Position numbers and translations under genes: made by a program | DNA from: Sphingobacteriales bacterium | GTDB lineage: Bacteria; Bacteroidota; Bacteroidia; Chitinophagales; Chitinophagaceae | NCBI GenBank assembly: GCA_004144175.1 | Contig: SEFT01000012.1 | Location: 83,216-147,215 of the forward strand | Length of the DNA: 64,000 bases | Reading direction: 5' to 3' | Shown here: one piece after another, positions 32,181 through 41,261 of the stretch | Position numbering within the stretch: the first letter of the stretch is position 1 | Layout of the letters: each line of letters starts with the position of its first letter | Notes under the pieces: model-generated | Told to the model about the DNA's origin: nothing | The model's input: the letters and a program-made list of their open reading frames with translations, nothing else | Database searches by the model: none

Positions 32181-34577
32181 TTAAAAATTCCATGTAACGT
32201 TGATGCTCGGGAAGATAGGTAATTGATATACGCGTGTATTCTCCGTGCGGTCTACGTAGAAAATATTATCTCTGTTGTATATGTTGCTTACACTAAACGT
32301 AGCTTCGATGTTAGATGTTTCTGATAAAGAGAACTTCTTGCGTGCAGACAGGTCCATCCTGTGGTAGTGCGACAGGCGGCCACCGTTGATGGTAGTAGAG
32401 TACAGCAAGCCAATAGATCCGTTCTGTGTAGCAACCGTATTAGTTGTAGCACCCTGTGTAGGGTTGAGCTGCTCGTAGAAGCCCTGCGTCTGTGTGAATG
32501 GGAATGGTGAGCCGTAATTGAAACGGGCCGAAAGTTCCCAGTCCTTATTCTTACCTGCGGTATAAGCAACCAGCATGTTCGAGTTCATACGGCGGTCGAA
32601 TGGCGGCGGGAAAGCCTGTGACAGTGTTTTACCTCCCAGTGAGCCATTGTCATTAAGCGTAACGATGTTTTTCTCCAGTACGGTAGTTGTGTATTCTATT
32701 TTTTGGTAAGATACTACACCCCACAGGTACCACCTGTTCTTATTGTATTTGGCTGAGAAATCGACACCATAAGCCTTACCGAAACCTGATGTGAAGTTAG
32801 GGTCACTGGCCAGGTATTTGATACGGCTCAGTTCTACGTTTTGGTTAAAGTTCTTGTACCACGGTTCCAGGTTCAGTTCTACATCCTGTATGTCCACCTC
32901 TATACCACCAAGCGCATGATACGCACGTTGCAGGTTGCTCGTAGCCATTTTTCCCTTTGTATCGTAGATGCGCTCATCGGGGCTCAGGATGAAGCCGGTA
33001 AAGAAGTTTACGATATCGCGGTCGCTCTTGGTGCTGATGATGTTTTGCGCATACATACCCGTAGCAAATTTCAGACGAACGTTGTTGCTGATGTTGTACT
33101 TAAGACCAAGACGCGGCTCGGGTGAGATATCAGAAGAAGCAGCATAGTACTGTAAGCGGAAACTGGGTTCGAAGACCAGCTTTTCACCAAAGTTCTTACG
33201 GTACATCAGGTAAAGCGCTCCCAAAGTATTTCTACGATTGAGTTCAGTAGGTGTACCTACTTCAGTAAAGTAAGTGAGAGCAGTGTGCTGGTCGCTTACC
33301 TCGATACCATACTTCAACTGGCTATACTTCGGCAGGAAATAGGTGAACTCAATTCCACTCTCGAAACCGTCGATGCTGCTACTGCGGGTACGGCCACCAC
33401 CCGTAGACCCGGCTGAGGGCAGGTAGTTGGGGTCGAATAGACTAATATCATAACGAGAGATTGCGAAACGACCGCTGATAAGAGCAGAACTGCTACCCGG
33501 GGTAACAACGAATGTAGCGCCACCACCACGCGCCTTCCAGCTAAAGTCGCCGCGCGATGAGTCAGTGTTTGGTTTGAATATTTTTGCTTTATCGTCGAAA
33601 TTGAAACCAAACAGGTTTAGCTTGCTACCGTTTTCGCCGCTAAATGTGATCTTACCGTACAGGTCGGTAAAGCCATAAGGCAGCCCGCTTTCGAAAGGCT
33701 GGCCGAACGCACCGCCATATATAGATTTAGACGTTTGGTCGAGATAGCTATGCTTTGCTGAAAGCATGAAAGTAATACCAGATCCGCCTTCTGTTTTTGG
33801 CTTTTTCAGCGGGCCTTCGAGCATGGCACGCGCCATGATAGGCGATACAGAAATTTTACCTGCCAGGCGGTTCTTATTACCGTCCTTCGTACGGATGTCT
33901 ACGATGGCTGAAGTACGGTTGCCGTACTGGGCATTAAAACCTGCGGAGTAAACGTCCACATTGCGTATCGCATCGGTCTCGAATACGGAATACAGACCGA
34001 TAGAGTGGAATGGATTATAAATGGTAACACCATCGAGCAAGATACCTGTTTGCGTAGGAGAACCACCACGTATATATAGCTGGCCACCTTGGTCACCGGT
34101 AAATACCACACCCGGTACTACCTGCAGGAACTGGGCCACATCGGGCTCACCACCGGCGCTTGGCAATAGTTTCATTTCTCGCGGTGTAATGGTAGTAACA
34201 CCTGCGTTGATCTGAGTTACTTTTTCTGTTTTGCGTGCTGAGATCTCTACGCCTTTCAGCTCGTTTTGACGCGTGCCTACGAACAGTTTTTTAGTAACGA
34301 TGTCGCCCGCCTTTATAGTAACGGTTGTTTTTGCAGTATCGTAACCGATGATGGTGGTGAACAGTGTATGCGTTCCCTCAGGCGCCTGTATAGAGAAGTA
34401 ACCGTTCACATCGGTCTGCACACCAACCGTGGTGCCTTCCAGTAATACATTGACAAAGATCATAGGTTCGCCCGTAGCGCGCTCGTACACGAAACCTTTG
34501 ATGGTACCGGTCTTTTGAGCAAAAGATACGAAGGCAAGGCATAACAGCAGTACAGATAAGCACGTGCGTTTCAGCAT
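32181..34577 (-). CDS. TonB-dependent receptor with carboxypeptidase-regulatory-like domain
   Basis: Signal peptide (CLSVLLLCLAFVSFAQ), CarboxypepD_reg-like beta-sandwich at about 22-105 (GTIKGFVYERATGEPMIFVN, GVQTDVNGYFSI), plug domain at about 120-230 (QVVPGVVFTGDQGGQLYIRG, LLDGVTIYNPFH), then a barrel ending in INVTWNF. 798 residues; the FecA/SusC-like layout without a neighbouring SusD suggests uptake of something other than glycans, perhaps metal chelates or peptides (inference). First gene of the envelope operon; preceded by a consensus promoter and a leader hairpin. Confidence 0.88.
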   Translation of the reverse strand: MLKRTCLSVLLLCLAFVSFAQKTGTIKGFVYERATGEPMIFVNVLLEGTTVGVQTDVNGYFSIQAPEGTHTLFTTIIGYDTAKTTVTIKAGDIVTKKLFVGTRQNELKGVEISARKTEKVTQINAGVTTITPREMKLLPSAGGEPDVAQFLQVVPGVVFTGDQGGQLYIRGGSPTQTGILLDGVTIYNPFHSIGLYSVFETDAIRNVDVYSAGFNAQYGNRTSAIVDIRTKDGNKNRLAGKISVSPIMARAMLEGPLKKPKTEGGSGITFMLSAKHSYLDQTSKSIYGGAFGQPFESGLPYGFTDLYGKITFSGENGSKLNLFGFNFDDKAKIFKPNTDSSRGDFSWKARGGGATFVVTPGSSSALISGRFAISRYDISLFDPNYLPSAGSTGGGRTRSSSIDGFESGIEFTYFLPKYSQLKYGIEVSDQHTALTYFTEVGTPTELNRRNTLGALYLMYRKNFGEKLVFEPSFRLQYYAASSDISPEPRLGLKYNISNNVRLKFATGMYAQNIISTKSDRDIVNFFTGFILSPDERIYDTKGKMATSNLQRAYHALGGIEVDIQDVELNLEPWYKNFNQNVELSRIKYLASDPNFTSGFGKAYGVDFSAKYNKNRWYLWGVVSYQKIEYTTTVLEKNIVTLNDNGSLGGKTLSQAFPPPFDRRMNSNMLVAYTAGKNKDWELSARFNYGSPFPFTQTQGFYEQLNPTQGATTNTVATQNGSIGLLYSTTINGGRLSHYHRMDLSARKKFSLSETSNIEATFSVSNIYNRDNIFYVDRTENTRVYQLPIFPSINVTWNF

Positions 34578-34610
34578 ATAGTTTCAGTCGTTTTTGGAAG
34601 GCTTAAAAAA

Positions 34611-34650
34611 TTTCGCACGGTAAAGTACAGCTTAATGTTTTCGTGCGAAA
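34611..34650 (-). promoter_or_regulatory. Leader stem-loop with T run before the TonB receptor (attenuator-like)
   Basis: TTTCGCACG (34611-34619) and CGTGCGAAA (34642-34650) form a perfect 9-bp stem with a 22-base loop. On the coding strand the stem is followed by T6, like an intrinsic terminator, 34 bases before the start codon. It lies just after the predicted transcription start. Confidence 0.5.
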
Positions 34651-34654
34651 GCAG

Positions 34655-34685
34655 CAAAGATAGGAATTACACTATAGTGACCAAA
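34655..34685 (-). promoter_or_regulatory. Consensus Bacteroidota promoter of the TonB receptor operon
   Basis: On the minus strand, TTTG (34685-34682), exactly 19 bases, then TATCTTTG (34662-34655), a full match to TTTG-N19-TAnnTTTG. The spacer contains the perfect palindrome CACTATAGTG (34670-34679), which could be an operator. Confidence 0.7.
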
Positions 34686-34755
34686 AGCGAGTAAACTACG
34701 GTTGCTGATATATTTTAATGTGAAATCTTGATGACACTTATACTAAATTGGCAGC

Positions 34756-36261
34756 ATGAAAATATTTTCGGCAGAGCAGATAAAAGCCTGTGATGCCTAT
34801 ACAATAAGCGAAGCGGGTATATCATCGCTCGACCTGATGGAGCGGGCGGCAGGAAAGTGTGCGGAATGGATCATGATGCATATGCCCAAGGATGCGGTAT
34901 TCATCGTATTGTGCGGTACAGGCAATAATGGCGGCGATGGGCTGGCCATTACCCGTATGCTGCATGCACAGGGGTATGCGGTAAAGGCATTTCTGTTGCA
35001 ACTGGGTAACGGCATGAGCCTGGATTGCAAATTTAACCTGCAAAGGCTGCAAAAAGCGGGGGAAGACCTGGTGGAGACACTGCAACCTGAAGCACTGATA
35101 ACCGATATACCCGAAAACATTATCATCATAGATGCCATACTAGGCACGGGGGCCAACCGCGAGGCGGAAGGCTGGCTGGCAAGGTTTATCAGGTATATAA
35201 ATCAAACACCTAATAAAAAAATAGCCATAGACATACCCAGCGGTATGCCTGCCGATACGGTGCCCCGCGCAGGCGCCGAGCTACTGCGCGCCGACCATAC
35301 CCTAAGTTTTCAGTTCTGTAAACAAACCTTTTTGCATCCCGAGACCGGTGCGTATACAGGGCAGGTGGAAATATTGGATATCGGGTTGAGCACTACTTAT
35401 GTAGAGGCTACAAGTACGCACCTGTATACCATCGACGAAAAACTGGCGCGGAAACATTACCTGCCCCGTATGCCGTTTACACATAAGGGTACATTTGGTA
35501 CGGCCCTGATAGTAGGCGGCAGCTATGGAATGATAGGCGCTGCCGTGCTGGCGGTAAAGGCGGCTGCGCGTGCCGGGGCAGGCAAGGTAAGGGCCATAGT
35601 GCCCGAGGTGGGCTACCATATTATGCAGATATCGGTACCCGAGGCCATGTGTATTACCAGTGGTGAGCGTTTTATAACAGACATTGCAGGCTGCGGAGAG
35701 GCGAATGCCATAGGGATAGGGCCGGGCATGGGTACCAACGACAAAACGGCAAAGGCTTTTGCTACCTTCATCGAAGCGCTGAAACAGCCTGTATTGCTGG
35801 ATGCAGATGCGCTGAACCTGCTGGCTAAACAGCCCGACCTGCTTCATAAACTGCCGCCGCACTGTATCCTTACGCCACATCCTAAGGAATTTGAGCGCAT
35901 GTTTGGCAAGACGGCCAATACCCAACGCCGGTTGGAACTGGCCCGCAGCCAGGCAATGCGCTATAACTTCTATATCGTACTGAAGGACCGGCATACAGCG
36001 GTGCTGACACCCGAGGGGGATTGCTACTATAACCTGACAGGAAACGCAGGCCTGGCCACCGGTGGTAGCGGCGACGTGCTGGCGGGCATTATTACCGGAC
36101 TGTTGGCGCAGGGCTATACTTCGTTTGCCGCATCTATATTAGGCGTATACCTCCACGGCCTGGCAGGCGACTTTGCTTCATTCGAGCATTCAAAAGAAGC
36201 TATGCTGGCAGGGGATATTACGATACAGTTAGGGAAAGCTTTTAAGACGCTGGAGATATAA
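34756..36261 (+). CDS. nnr: Bifunctional NAD(P)H-hydrate epimerase/dehydratase
   Basis: Residues 1-210 are the YjeF_N epimerase domain (FSAEQIKACDAYTI, CGTGNNGGDGLAITRML, DAILGTGANRE, IAIDIPSGMPAD). Residues about 225-500 are the ADP/ATP-dependent dehydratase (GTFGTALIVGGSYGMIGAAV, AIGIGPGMGT, LDADALNLLA, LTPHPKEFERMFG, TGGSGDVLAGIITG). Together they repair hydrated NADH and NADPH. Fusion of both activities in one chain is the common bacterial form. The next small gene follows after 5 bases. Confidence 0.92.
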   Translation: MKIFSAEQIKACDAYTISEAGISSLDLMERAAGKCAEWIMMHMPKDAVFIVLCGTGNNGGDGLAITRMLHAQGYAVKAFLLQLGNGMSLDCKFNLQRLQKAGEDLVETLQPEALITDIPENIIIIDAILGTGANREAEGWLARFIRYINQTPNKKIAIDIPSGMPADTVPRAGAELLRADHTLSFQFCKQTFLHPETGAYTGQVEILDIGLSTTYVEATSTHLYTIDEKLARKHYLPRMPFTHKGTFGTALIVGGSYGMIGAAVLAVKAAARAGAGKVRAIVPEVGYHIMQISVPEAMCITSGERFITDIAGCGEANAIGIGPGMGTNDKTAKAFATFIEALKQPVLLDADALNLLAKQPDLLHKLPPHCILTPHPKEFERMFGKTANTQRRLELARSQAMRYNFYIVLKDRHTAVLTPEGDCYYNLTGNAGLATGGSGDVLAGIITGLLAQGYTSFAASILGVYLHGLAGDFASFEHSKEAMLAGDITIQLGKAFKTLEI

Positions 36262-36266
36262 ATGCA

Positions 36267-36545
36267 ATGCTCAAACAGGAAAAGATAAAGAGACTGTTAG
36301 GATATATAAATCCCTTAACGCTGCTGGCGATTGTTTCGCTTGGAGTTGTTATACATGGATTAGTATTTTCAAGAGATCAAGGGACGGCTGGGCTTATGGC
36401 TTTTTATTTTATACCTCTCGGGACATTGCTGCCACTGCTGTTTAATTTTCTAATAAATTTTGGAACTAAGGATTTAAGGAAACGCCTATTACTACAATTT
36501 GTAATAATAGGCGTGTATCTATTTCTTATAGTGAAAGGTAGATAA
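36267..36545 (+). CDS. Small three-helix membrane protein (92 aa)
   Basis: Three hydrophobic segments: PLTLLAIVSLGVVIHGLVF, MAFYFIPLGTLLPLLFNFLI and LLLQFVIIGVYLFLIV, each followed by positive residues. No recognised family. It begins 5 bases after the nnr gene, so it is probably co-transcribed. A 31-base near-perfect inverted repeat is embedded in its last third (36483-36513). It ends 10 bases from the converging purD gene. Confidence 0.5.
   Translation: MLKQEKIKRLLGYINPLTLLAIVSLGVVIHGLVFSRDQGTAGLMAFYFIPLGTLLPLLFNFLINFGTKDLRKRLLLQFVIIGVYLFLIVKGR
36483..36513. repeat. Inverted repeat inside the 3' part of a coding region
   Basis: CGCCTATTACTACAA and TTGTAATAATAGGCG pair over 15 positions with one mismatch and almost no loop. 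It is coding, 33 bases before the stop, in a converging gene pair that lacks any other terminator. Confidence 0.5.
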
Positions 36546-36555
36546 GAATCGTTCG

Positions 36556-37839
36556 TTACTTAAACTCATAACCAATATCCTTTCTATAATACCTGCCTTC
36601 ATATTCTATGTGCGCCGCATTCTCATAAGAGGTCTTTAATGCATCCTGAATGGTATCTCCGTATGATGTGATGGCGATGACACGTCCACCACTGGTTACG
36701 GTGTTGCCATCCTTTAGTGAGGTGCCTGCATGGAAGGCGATGCTGCTGTTTACTTTATCGAAGCCGGTCATCACCCTGCCCTTGGGGTAGTTGCCGGGGT
36801 AGCCTTCCGATACCAGCATTACGGTGCAGGCTGCGCGTTTATCGTGCTGTACGGTTACTTCGTTTAGCTTGCCTTCGTGCATTTTTACGATCAGCTCTAC
36901 CAGGTCATTCTCCAGCCGGGGCATTACTACCTCCGTTTCCGGGTCGCCCATACGGCAGTTATATTCTATTACATAGGGTTCACCTTTTACGTTAATGAGG
37001 CCAAAAAAGATAAAACCCTGGTAGATGATGTTTTCTTGTTTCAAGCCTCTTACGGTGGGTTCTATGATGCGCTCTGTTATCTTTTGCATAAAAGCATCAT
37101 CCGCAAATGGTACGGGTGATATGGCGCCCATGCCGCCTGTATTAAGGCCAGTATCGCCTTCGCCGATGCGCTTGTAGTCTTTAGCCTCTGGCAGACGTAC
37201 ATAGTTAGTGCCGTCTGATAGCGCAAATACGGAAAGCTCTATACCATCGAGGAACTGTTCTACTACCACCTTCTTACTGGCATCGCCAAATTGGGCTTCC
37301 TTTATCATCGTCGTAAAAGCCTCTACTGCTTCGTCAGTGCTTTGTGCTATGATAACACCTTTGCCTGCTGCCAGTCCGTCGGCTTTTAGTACGATGGGTA
37401 GGTCATGTTGTTTTAGGTAGGCAATACCTTCTTCAAAGTTCTCGTCCGTAAACTCCCTGTATGCAGCAGTAGGTATATTATGGCGCTCCATAAATTTTTT
37501 GGAAAAAGCCTTGCTGCCTTCCAGTTGTGCCCCTTCCTGAGACGGGCCTGCAACGATGATGTGTTTCAGCTCCGGATCGTTCTTTACAAAATCGTATATA
37601 CCCGCCACCAGCGAATCTTCACCACCGGGGAAGAGGATGTCGATGCGGTCTTCGAGGCATACCCTTTTGATCTCTTCAAAGTCGGTAACGGAGAAGGGTA
37701 GGTTGGTGCCGTATTGTGCAGTGCCTGCATTGCCGGGGGCAATGAACAGCTCTTTGCACAATTTGCTCTGACGAAGTTTCCATGATATGGCGCACTCGCG
37801 GCCACCCGAACCCAGTAATAATATATTGTATGACGACAT
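36556..37839 (-). CDS. purD: Phosphoribosylamine-glycine ligase
   Basis: ATP-grasp enzyme of 427 residues starting at MSSYNILLLGSGGRECA (37839; the longer reading adds 23 unlikely residues). Motifs: GGRECAISWKL, GNAGTAQYGTN, PGGEDSLVAGI, LKADGLAAGKGV, VEQFLDGIELSVFAL, GGMGAISPVP, EYNCRMGDPETEVVMPRL. It makes glycinamide ribonucleotide, the second step of purine synthesis, in the cytosol. No other pur genes are nearby, as is usual in this phylum. Confidence 0.95.
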   Translation of the reverse strand: MSSYNILLLGSGGRECAISWKLRQSKLCKELFIAPGNAGTAQYGTNLPFSVTDFEEIKRVCLEDRIDILFPGGEDSLVAGIYDFVKNDPELKHIIVAGPSQEGAQLEGSKAFSKKFMERHNIPTAAYREFTDENFEEGIAYLKQHDLPIVLKADGLAAGKGVIIAQSTDEAVEAFTTMIKEAQFGDASKKVVVEQFLDGIELSVFALSDGTNYVRLPEAKDYKRIGEGDTGLNTGGMGAISPVPFADDAFMQKITERIIEPTVRGLKQENIIYQGFIFFGLINVKGEPYVIEYNCRMGDPETEVVMPRLENDLVELIVKMHEGKLNEVTVQHDKRAACTVMLVSEGYPGNYPKGRVMTGFDKVNSSIAFHAGTSLKDGNTVTSGGRVIAITSYGDTIQDALKTSYENAAHIEYEGRYYRKDIGYEFK

Positions 37840-37955
37840 GTAGCAGTTTTTCAAAATGTGGCTGACGCCGAACGCGTTGCCGATATTTTGGTTATTTTGA
37901 AGCCTCAAAAATATTCAAAGCACCGTTTTTTCTTTAATAAATTTTATACACGCAT

Positions 37956-39611
37956 ATGGATGAGCAAAAGGTGACCACCGCAAAAAAACACCCTAAGGGC
38001 CTGCCGTTCCTGTTCTTTACCGAGATGTGGGAGCGTTTTGGCTACTACCTGATGCTGGGCATTTTTGTACTATATATGATAGATGTGGACAAAGGCGGCC
38101 TTGCCATCAACGATAAAAACGCCGATGATATATTCGGAACTTTTATTGCATTCACCTATCTCACACCGTTCCTCGGCGGTTTCCTGGCCGATAGGAAACT
38201 GGGGTATATACGGGCTGTATATATAGGTGGTACGCTGATGGGGCTGGGGTATATGGCACTTGCCTTGCCGGGGATGTTGAGCTTTTACACAGCTGTTGCT
38301 TTGATTGTAATTGGTAATGGCTTTTTCAAGCCTAGTATCTCAACTCTTTTGGGAAATCTGTATTCGACTCCGGAGTACAAAGACAAAAAGGACTCGGGCT
38401 ATAGCTTATTCTATATGGGTATCAATATTGGTGCCTTTACCTGTAATATCATTGCAGCCTTTATGCGCAATAAGTTTAGCTGGCAGGCGGCATTTTTTAC
38501 AGCAGGTGTCGGCATGTTCGTAGGGCTTATCGTATTTACAATCGGCCTCAAACATATACGGCATGCCAATGTGCTGAAGCCCGTGACAAAGGAAGACATG
38601 AGCATTACCAAAGTATTCAGCGTTGTGTTTCTTCCGGCAATAATAGCAGGCGTACTGGGCTGGATGATACCTGGTACTATTTTCGGCACCGATAGTACCG
38701 ATGCATTCATTTTTGCTACCATACCTGTTATATTCTTCTATGTATCGCTGCTGCTGCGCGCCAATAGCGATGACAAACGCCCGATAGCTGCGCTACTCGC
38801 CATATTTGCAGTGAGCATGATGTTCTGGGCCGTGTTTAAGCAAAACGGTACGGCGCTGACCCGCTGGGCTAAATACTATACTGACCGCCAGATGCCCGCT
38901 GCTATAGAAGGTCCGGCACGCGACCTATACCTGGCAGAAACGGTAAGTAGTAAAACGGACTCTGTTTCGGTATATGACGATCAGTTCCGCCCGGTGAAGG
39001 TGGATGGTGCGGTGCAAAAGGAAATGGGCCGGGATGTTTACTTTAAAAATATACCTGCTGAAAGCGTTCCTGCCGATGGTGGAGATGTATATCTGATGAA
39101 TACGGAACTTTTCCAGTCAGTTAACCCGGGATGGGTAATAGCCCTGACGCCTGTGGTCGTGGGCTTCTTTGCGCTGTTGCGCCGCAGGGGTAAAGAACCA
39201 ACCACACCTGCCAAGATCGCATGGGGGCTGCTTATATCTGCATTATCCACACTCATGATGGTGGGGGCTGTATATGCGGGTAGCAATGGGGCCATTAAGG
39301 TTTCGCCGCTATGGCTGGTGGGTTGTTATGGCGTCATTACCATAGGTGAACTGTTTCTGAGTCCGATGGGGCTTTCGCTGGTATCGAAACTGAGCCCGCC
39401 GAGGCTTACGGCGCTGATGATGGGCGGATTCTTCCTTTCAACATCCATAGGCAATAAACTATCGGGCATACTGGCCAGCCAGTGGTACAATTACGAGAAC
39501 AAAGCGCAGTTCTTTCTGTTCAACTGCTTCCTGCTGCTGGTGGCAACGGGGCTGGCCTTTGCTATATTGAAATGGCTGAACCGGATCATGAAGGAGAAAA
39601 ATCTCAGTTAA
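37956..39611 (+). CDS. POT/PTR-family proton-coupled peptide transporter, copy 1
   Basis: An MFS transporter with the POT motif EMWERFGYY at the first helix, the second signature FYMGINIGAF, and 12-14 hydrophobic helices. It is longer than its two neighbours (551 residues) owing to an insertion of about 90 polar residues after WAKYYTDRQMP (SSKTDSVSVYDDQFRPVKVD, GRDVYFKNIPAESV), which should lie outside the membrane before SVNPGWVIAL. Such insertions are known in POT proteins of Bacteroidota. Substrate: di- or tripeptides, inferred. Confidence 0.88.
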   Translation: MDEQKVTTAKKHPKGLPFLFFTEMWERFGYYLMLGIFVLYMIDVDKGGLAINDKNADDIFGTFIAFTYLTPFLGGFLADRKLGYIRAVYIGGTLMGLGYMALALPGMLSFYTAVALIVIGNGFFKPSISTLLGNLYSTPEYKDKKDSGYSLFYMGINIGAFTCNIIAAFMRNKFSWQAAFFTAGVGMFVGLIVFTIGLKHIRHANVLKPVTKEDMSITKVFSVVFLPAIIAGVLGWMIPGTIFGTDSTDAFIFATIPVIFFYVSLLLRANSDDKRPIAALLAIFAVSMMFWAVFKQNGTALTRWAKYYTDRQMPAAIEGPARDLYLAETVSSKTDSVSVYDDQFRPVKVDGAVQKEMGRDVYFKNIPAESVPADGGDVYLMNTELFQSVNPGWVIALTPVVVGFFALLRRRGKEPTTPAKIAWGLLISALSTLMMVGAVYAGSNGAIKVSPLWLVGCYGVITIGELFLSPMGLSLVSKLSPPRLTALMMGGFFLSTSIGNKLSGILASQWYNYENKAQFFLFNCFLLLVATGLAFAILKWLNRIMKEKNLS

Positions 39612-39624
39612 TGCTTATATATCT

Positions 39625-39651
39625 GAAAATACCGCCGCTGGCGGTATTTTC
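39625..39651. terminator. Terminator after POT copy 1
   Basis: GAAAATACCGCC (39625-39636), loop GCT, GGCGGTATTTTC (39640-39651): a perfect 12-bp stem with T-rich 3' arm. Confidence 0.85.
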
Positions 39652-39724
39652 GTTTCAACACCTTTGCTGGTAGCAGATTTTTACTATCTTTCGCTATTCA
39701 AAAAAATCAATCTGACATCAAATT

Positions 39725-41164
39725 ATGTCGAATAACAATTTGTCGAAGAATGCGGACGAATTAGCAGGCGTCGCCAGCGACCGTCCTTTTGGCTTAACGG
39801 ATGATAATTCAAAGAAGGGCCACCCGACAGGGCTGTACCTTTTGTTCTTTACCGAAATGTGGGAGCGCTTCAGTTACTATGGAATGCGCGGTATCCTTAT
39901 CCTGTATTTGACAAAGACATGGCTGGAAGGTGGTCTTGCCATCAGCGAACAAGATGCAGGTTTGATCTACGGTTTCTTTACCGGGTTCGTTTATTTCACG
40001 CCGCTTATCGGTGGCTGGCTGGCCGATACTTACCTGGGCCAGCGCAAGGCGATCACCATCGGCGGTCTTACCATGATGCTGGGGCAGTTCACGCTCTTTG
40101 CGCTCAATACACATACGGGCCTGTATCTCGGTCTGTTCCTTCTTATAATAGGTAATGGTTTCTTCAAGCCAAACATATCTACCCTTGTAGGTAGGCTGTA
40201 TGCCGATGGCGACCCGCGTCGCGATTCGGCATTCTCTATTTTCTACATGGGTATCAACCTGGGTGCGTTCTTTGCGCCACTGGCGGTTGGTTTGTTTTCC
40301 GACAACTGGTTTGCAGTAAAAGATGCTGCGGGCAATATTGTAACCTATGGTTACAAATACGGCTTCCTGGTAGCGGGTCTTGGCATGCTGCTGGGCCAGA
40401 TCATCTTTAATATGTTCGCTAAAAAATACCTGGGCACCATTGGCCTGCATGCTGCCAAAACAAACGTTGGAAGCGGTGGCGGACATGAAAATGCAGTAAG
40501 GCCGGTAACGAAGGAAGACAAGCAGAAGATGACGGTTATCTTCATCCTGACAGCATTTGTTATCTTCTTCTGGGCAGGTTTCGAGCAGGCAGGTTCTTCG
40601 CTGAGCCTCTATACCGATAAATTTATCGATAGGGAAGTAGGCGGATTCCTGATTCCTACTTCATGGTTCCAGTCAGTAAACCCATTGTTCATCGTAGCCC
40701 TGGCTCCGTTGTTTAGTATGTTCTGGGTGTCTAAAACAGGTATGAAAATATCTACCCCTGTGAAGATGGGTATGGGTATGATACTGCTGGGTGTGGGTTA
40801 CTTCTTCATGCTGGGCGCTATTGCCGAGCGTGGCGGCGATGTGCAGGACGAGGCGATCAAAGCCGGTCTGTCATGGCTGATACTCACTTACCTGCTGCAC
40901 ACGATTGGTGAACTTTGCCTGTCGCCTGTAGGTCTCTCAGTAGTTACAAAACTGGCGCATCCTAAGTATGCATCGCTGATGATGGGGGTGTGGATGCTGG
41001 CTACATTTATCGCCAACATCGTAGGTGGCTTCCTGGCTTCTTATGTTGCTGAACTAGGTGCTAATGCCATCTTCACCACCATTGCCGGATTTGTTATTGT
41101 ACTCGGCCTTATAATGATGGCTTTGGGCAAACCAATATCGAAAATGATGCACGGTGTGAAGTAA
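39725..41164 (+). CDS. POT/PTR-family proton-coupled peptide transporter, copy 2
   Basis: 479 residues with EMWERFSYY, GFFKPNISTLVG, FYMGINLGAF and the C-terminal LCLSPVGLSVVTKL segment conserved in all three copies. About 12-14 hydrophobic helices. The N-terminal 30 residues are polar and acidic. It has its own terminator, so the three transporters seem to be separate units. Substrate: short peptides, inferred. Confidence 0.9.
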   Translation: MSNNNLSKNADELAGVASDRPFGLTDDNSKKGHPTGLYLLFFTEMWERFSYYGMRGILILYLTKTWLEGGLAISEQDAGLIYGFFTGFVYFTPLIGGWLADTYLGQRKAITIGGLTMMLGQFTLFALNTHTGLYLGLFLLIIGNGFFKPNISTLVGRLYADGDPRRDSAFSIFYMGINLGAFFAPLAVGLFSDNWFAVKDAAGNIVTYGYKYGFLVAGLGMLLGQIIFNMFAKKYLGTIGLHAAKTNVGSGGGHENAVRPVTKEDKQKMTVIFILTAFVIFFWAGFEQAGSSLSLYTDKFIDREVGGFLIPTSWFQSVNPLFIVALAPLFSMFWVSKTGMKISTPVKMGMGMILLGVGYFFMLGAIAERGGDVQDEAIKAGLSWLILTYLLHTIGELCLSPVGLSVVTKLAHPKYASLMMGVWMLATFIANIVGGFLASYVAELGANAIFTTIAGFVIVLGLIMMALGKPISKMMHGVK

Positions 41165-41183
41165 TAACACACCAATAATATTC

Positions 41184-41210
41184 AAAAGCAGGGCTTTATG
41201 TCCTGCTTTT
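41184..41210. terminator. Terminator after POT copy 2
   Basis: AAAAGCAGG (41184-41192), 9-base loop, CCTGCTTTT (41202-41210), followed by CTTTT. Confidence 0.85.
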
Positions 41211-41261
41211 CTTTTAAATTGTAACATCAAAAAAACTCACCCGGAAAAACTTAACTAACAT

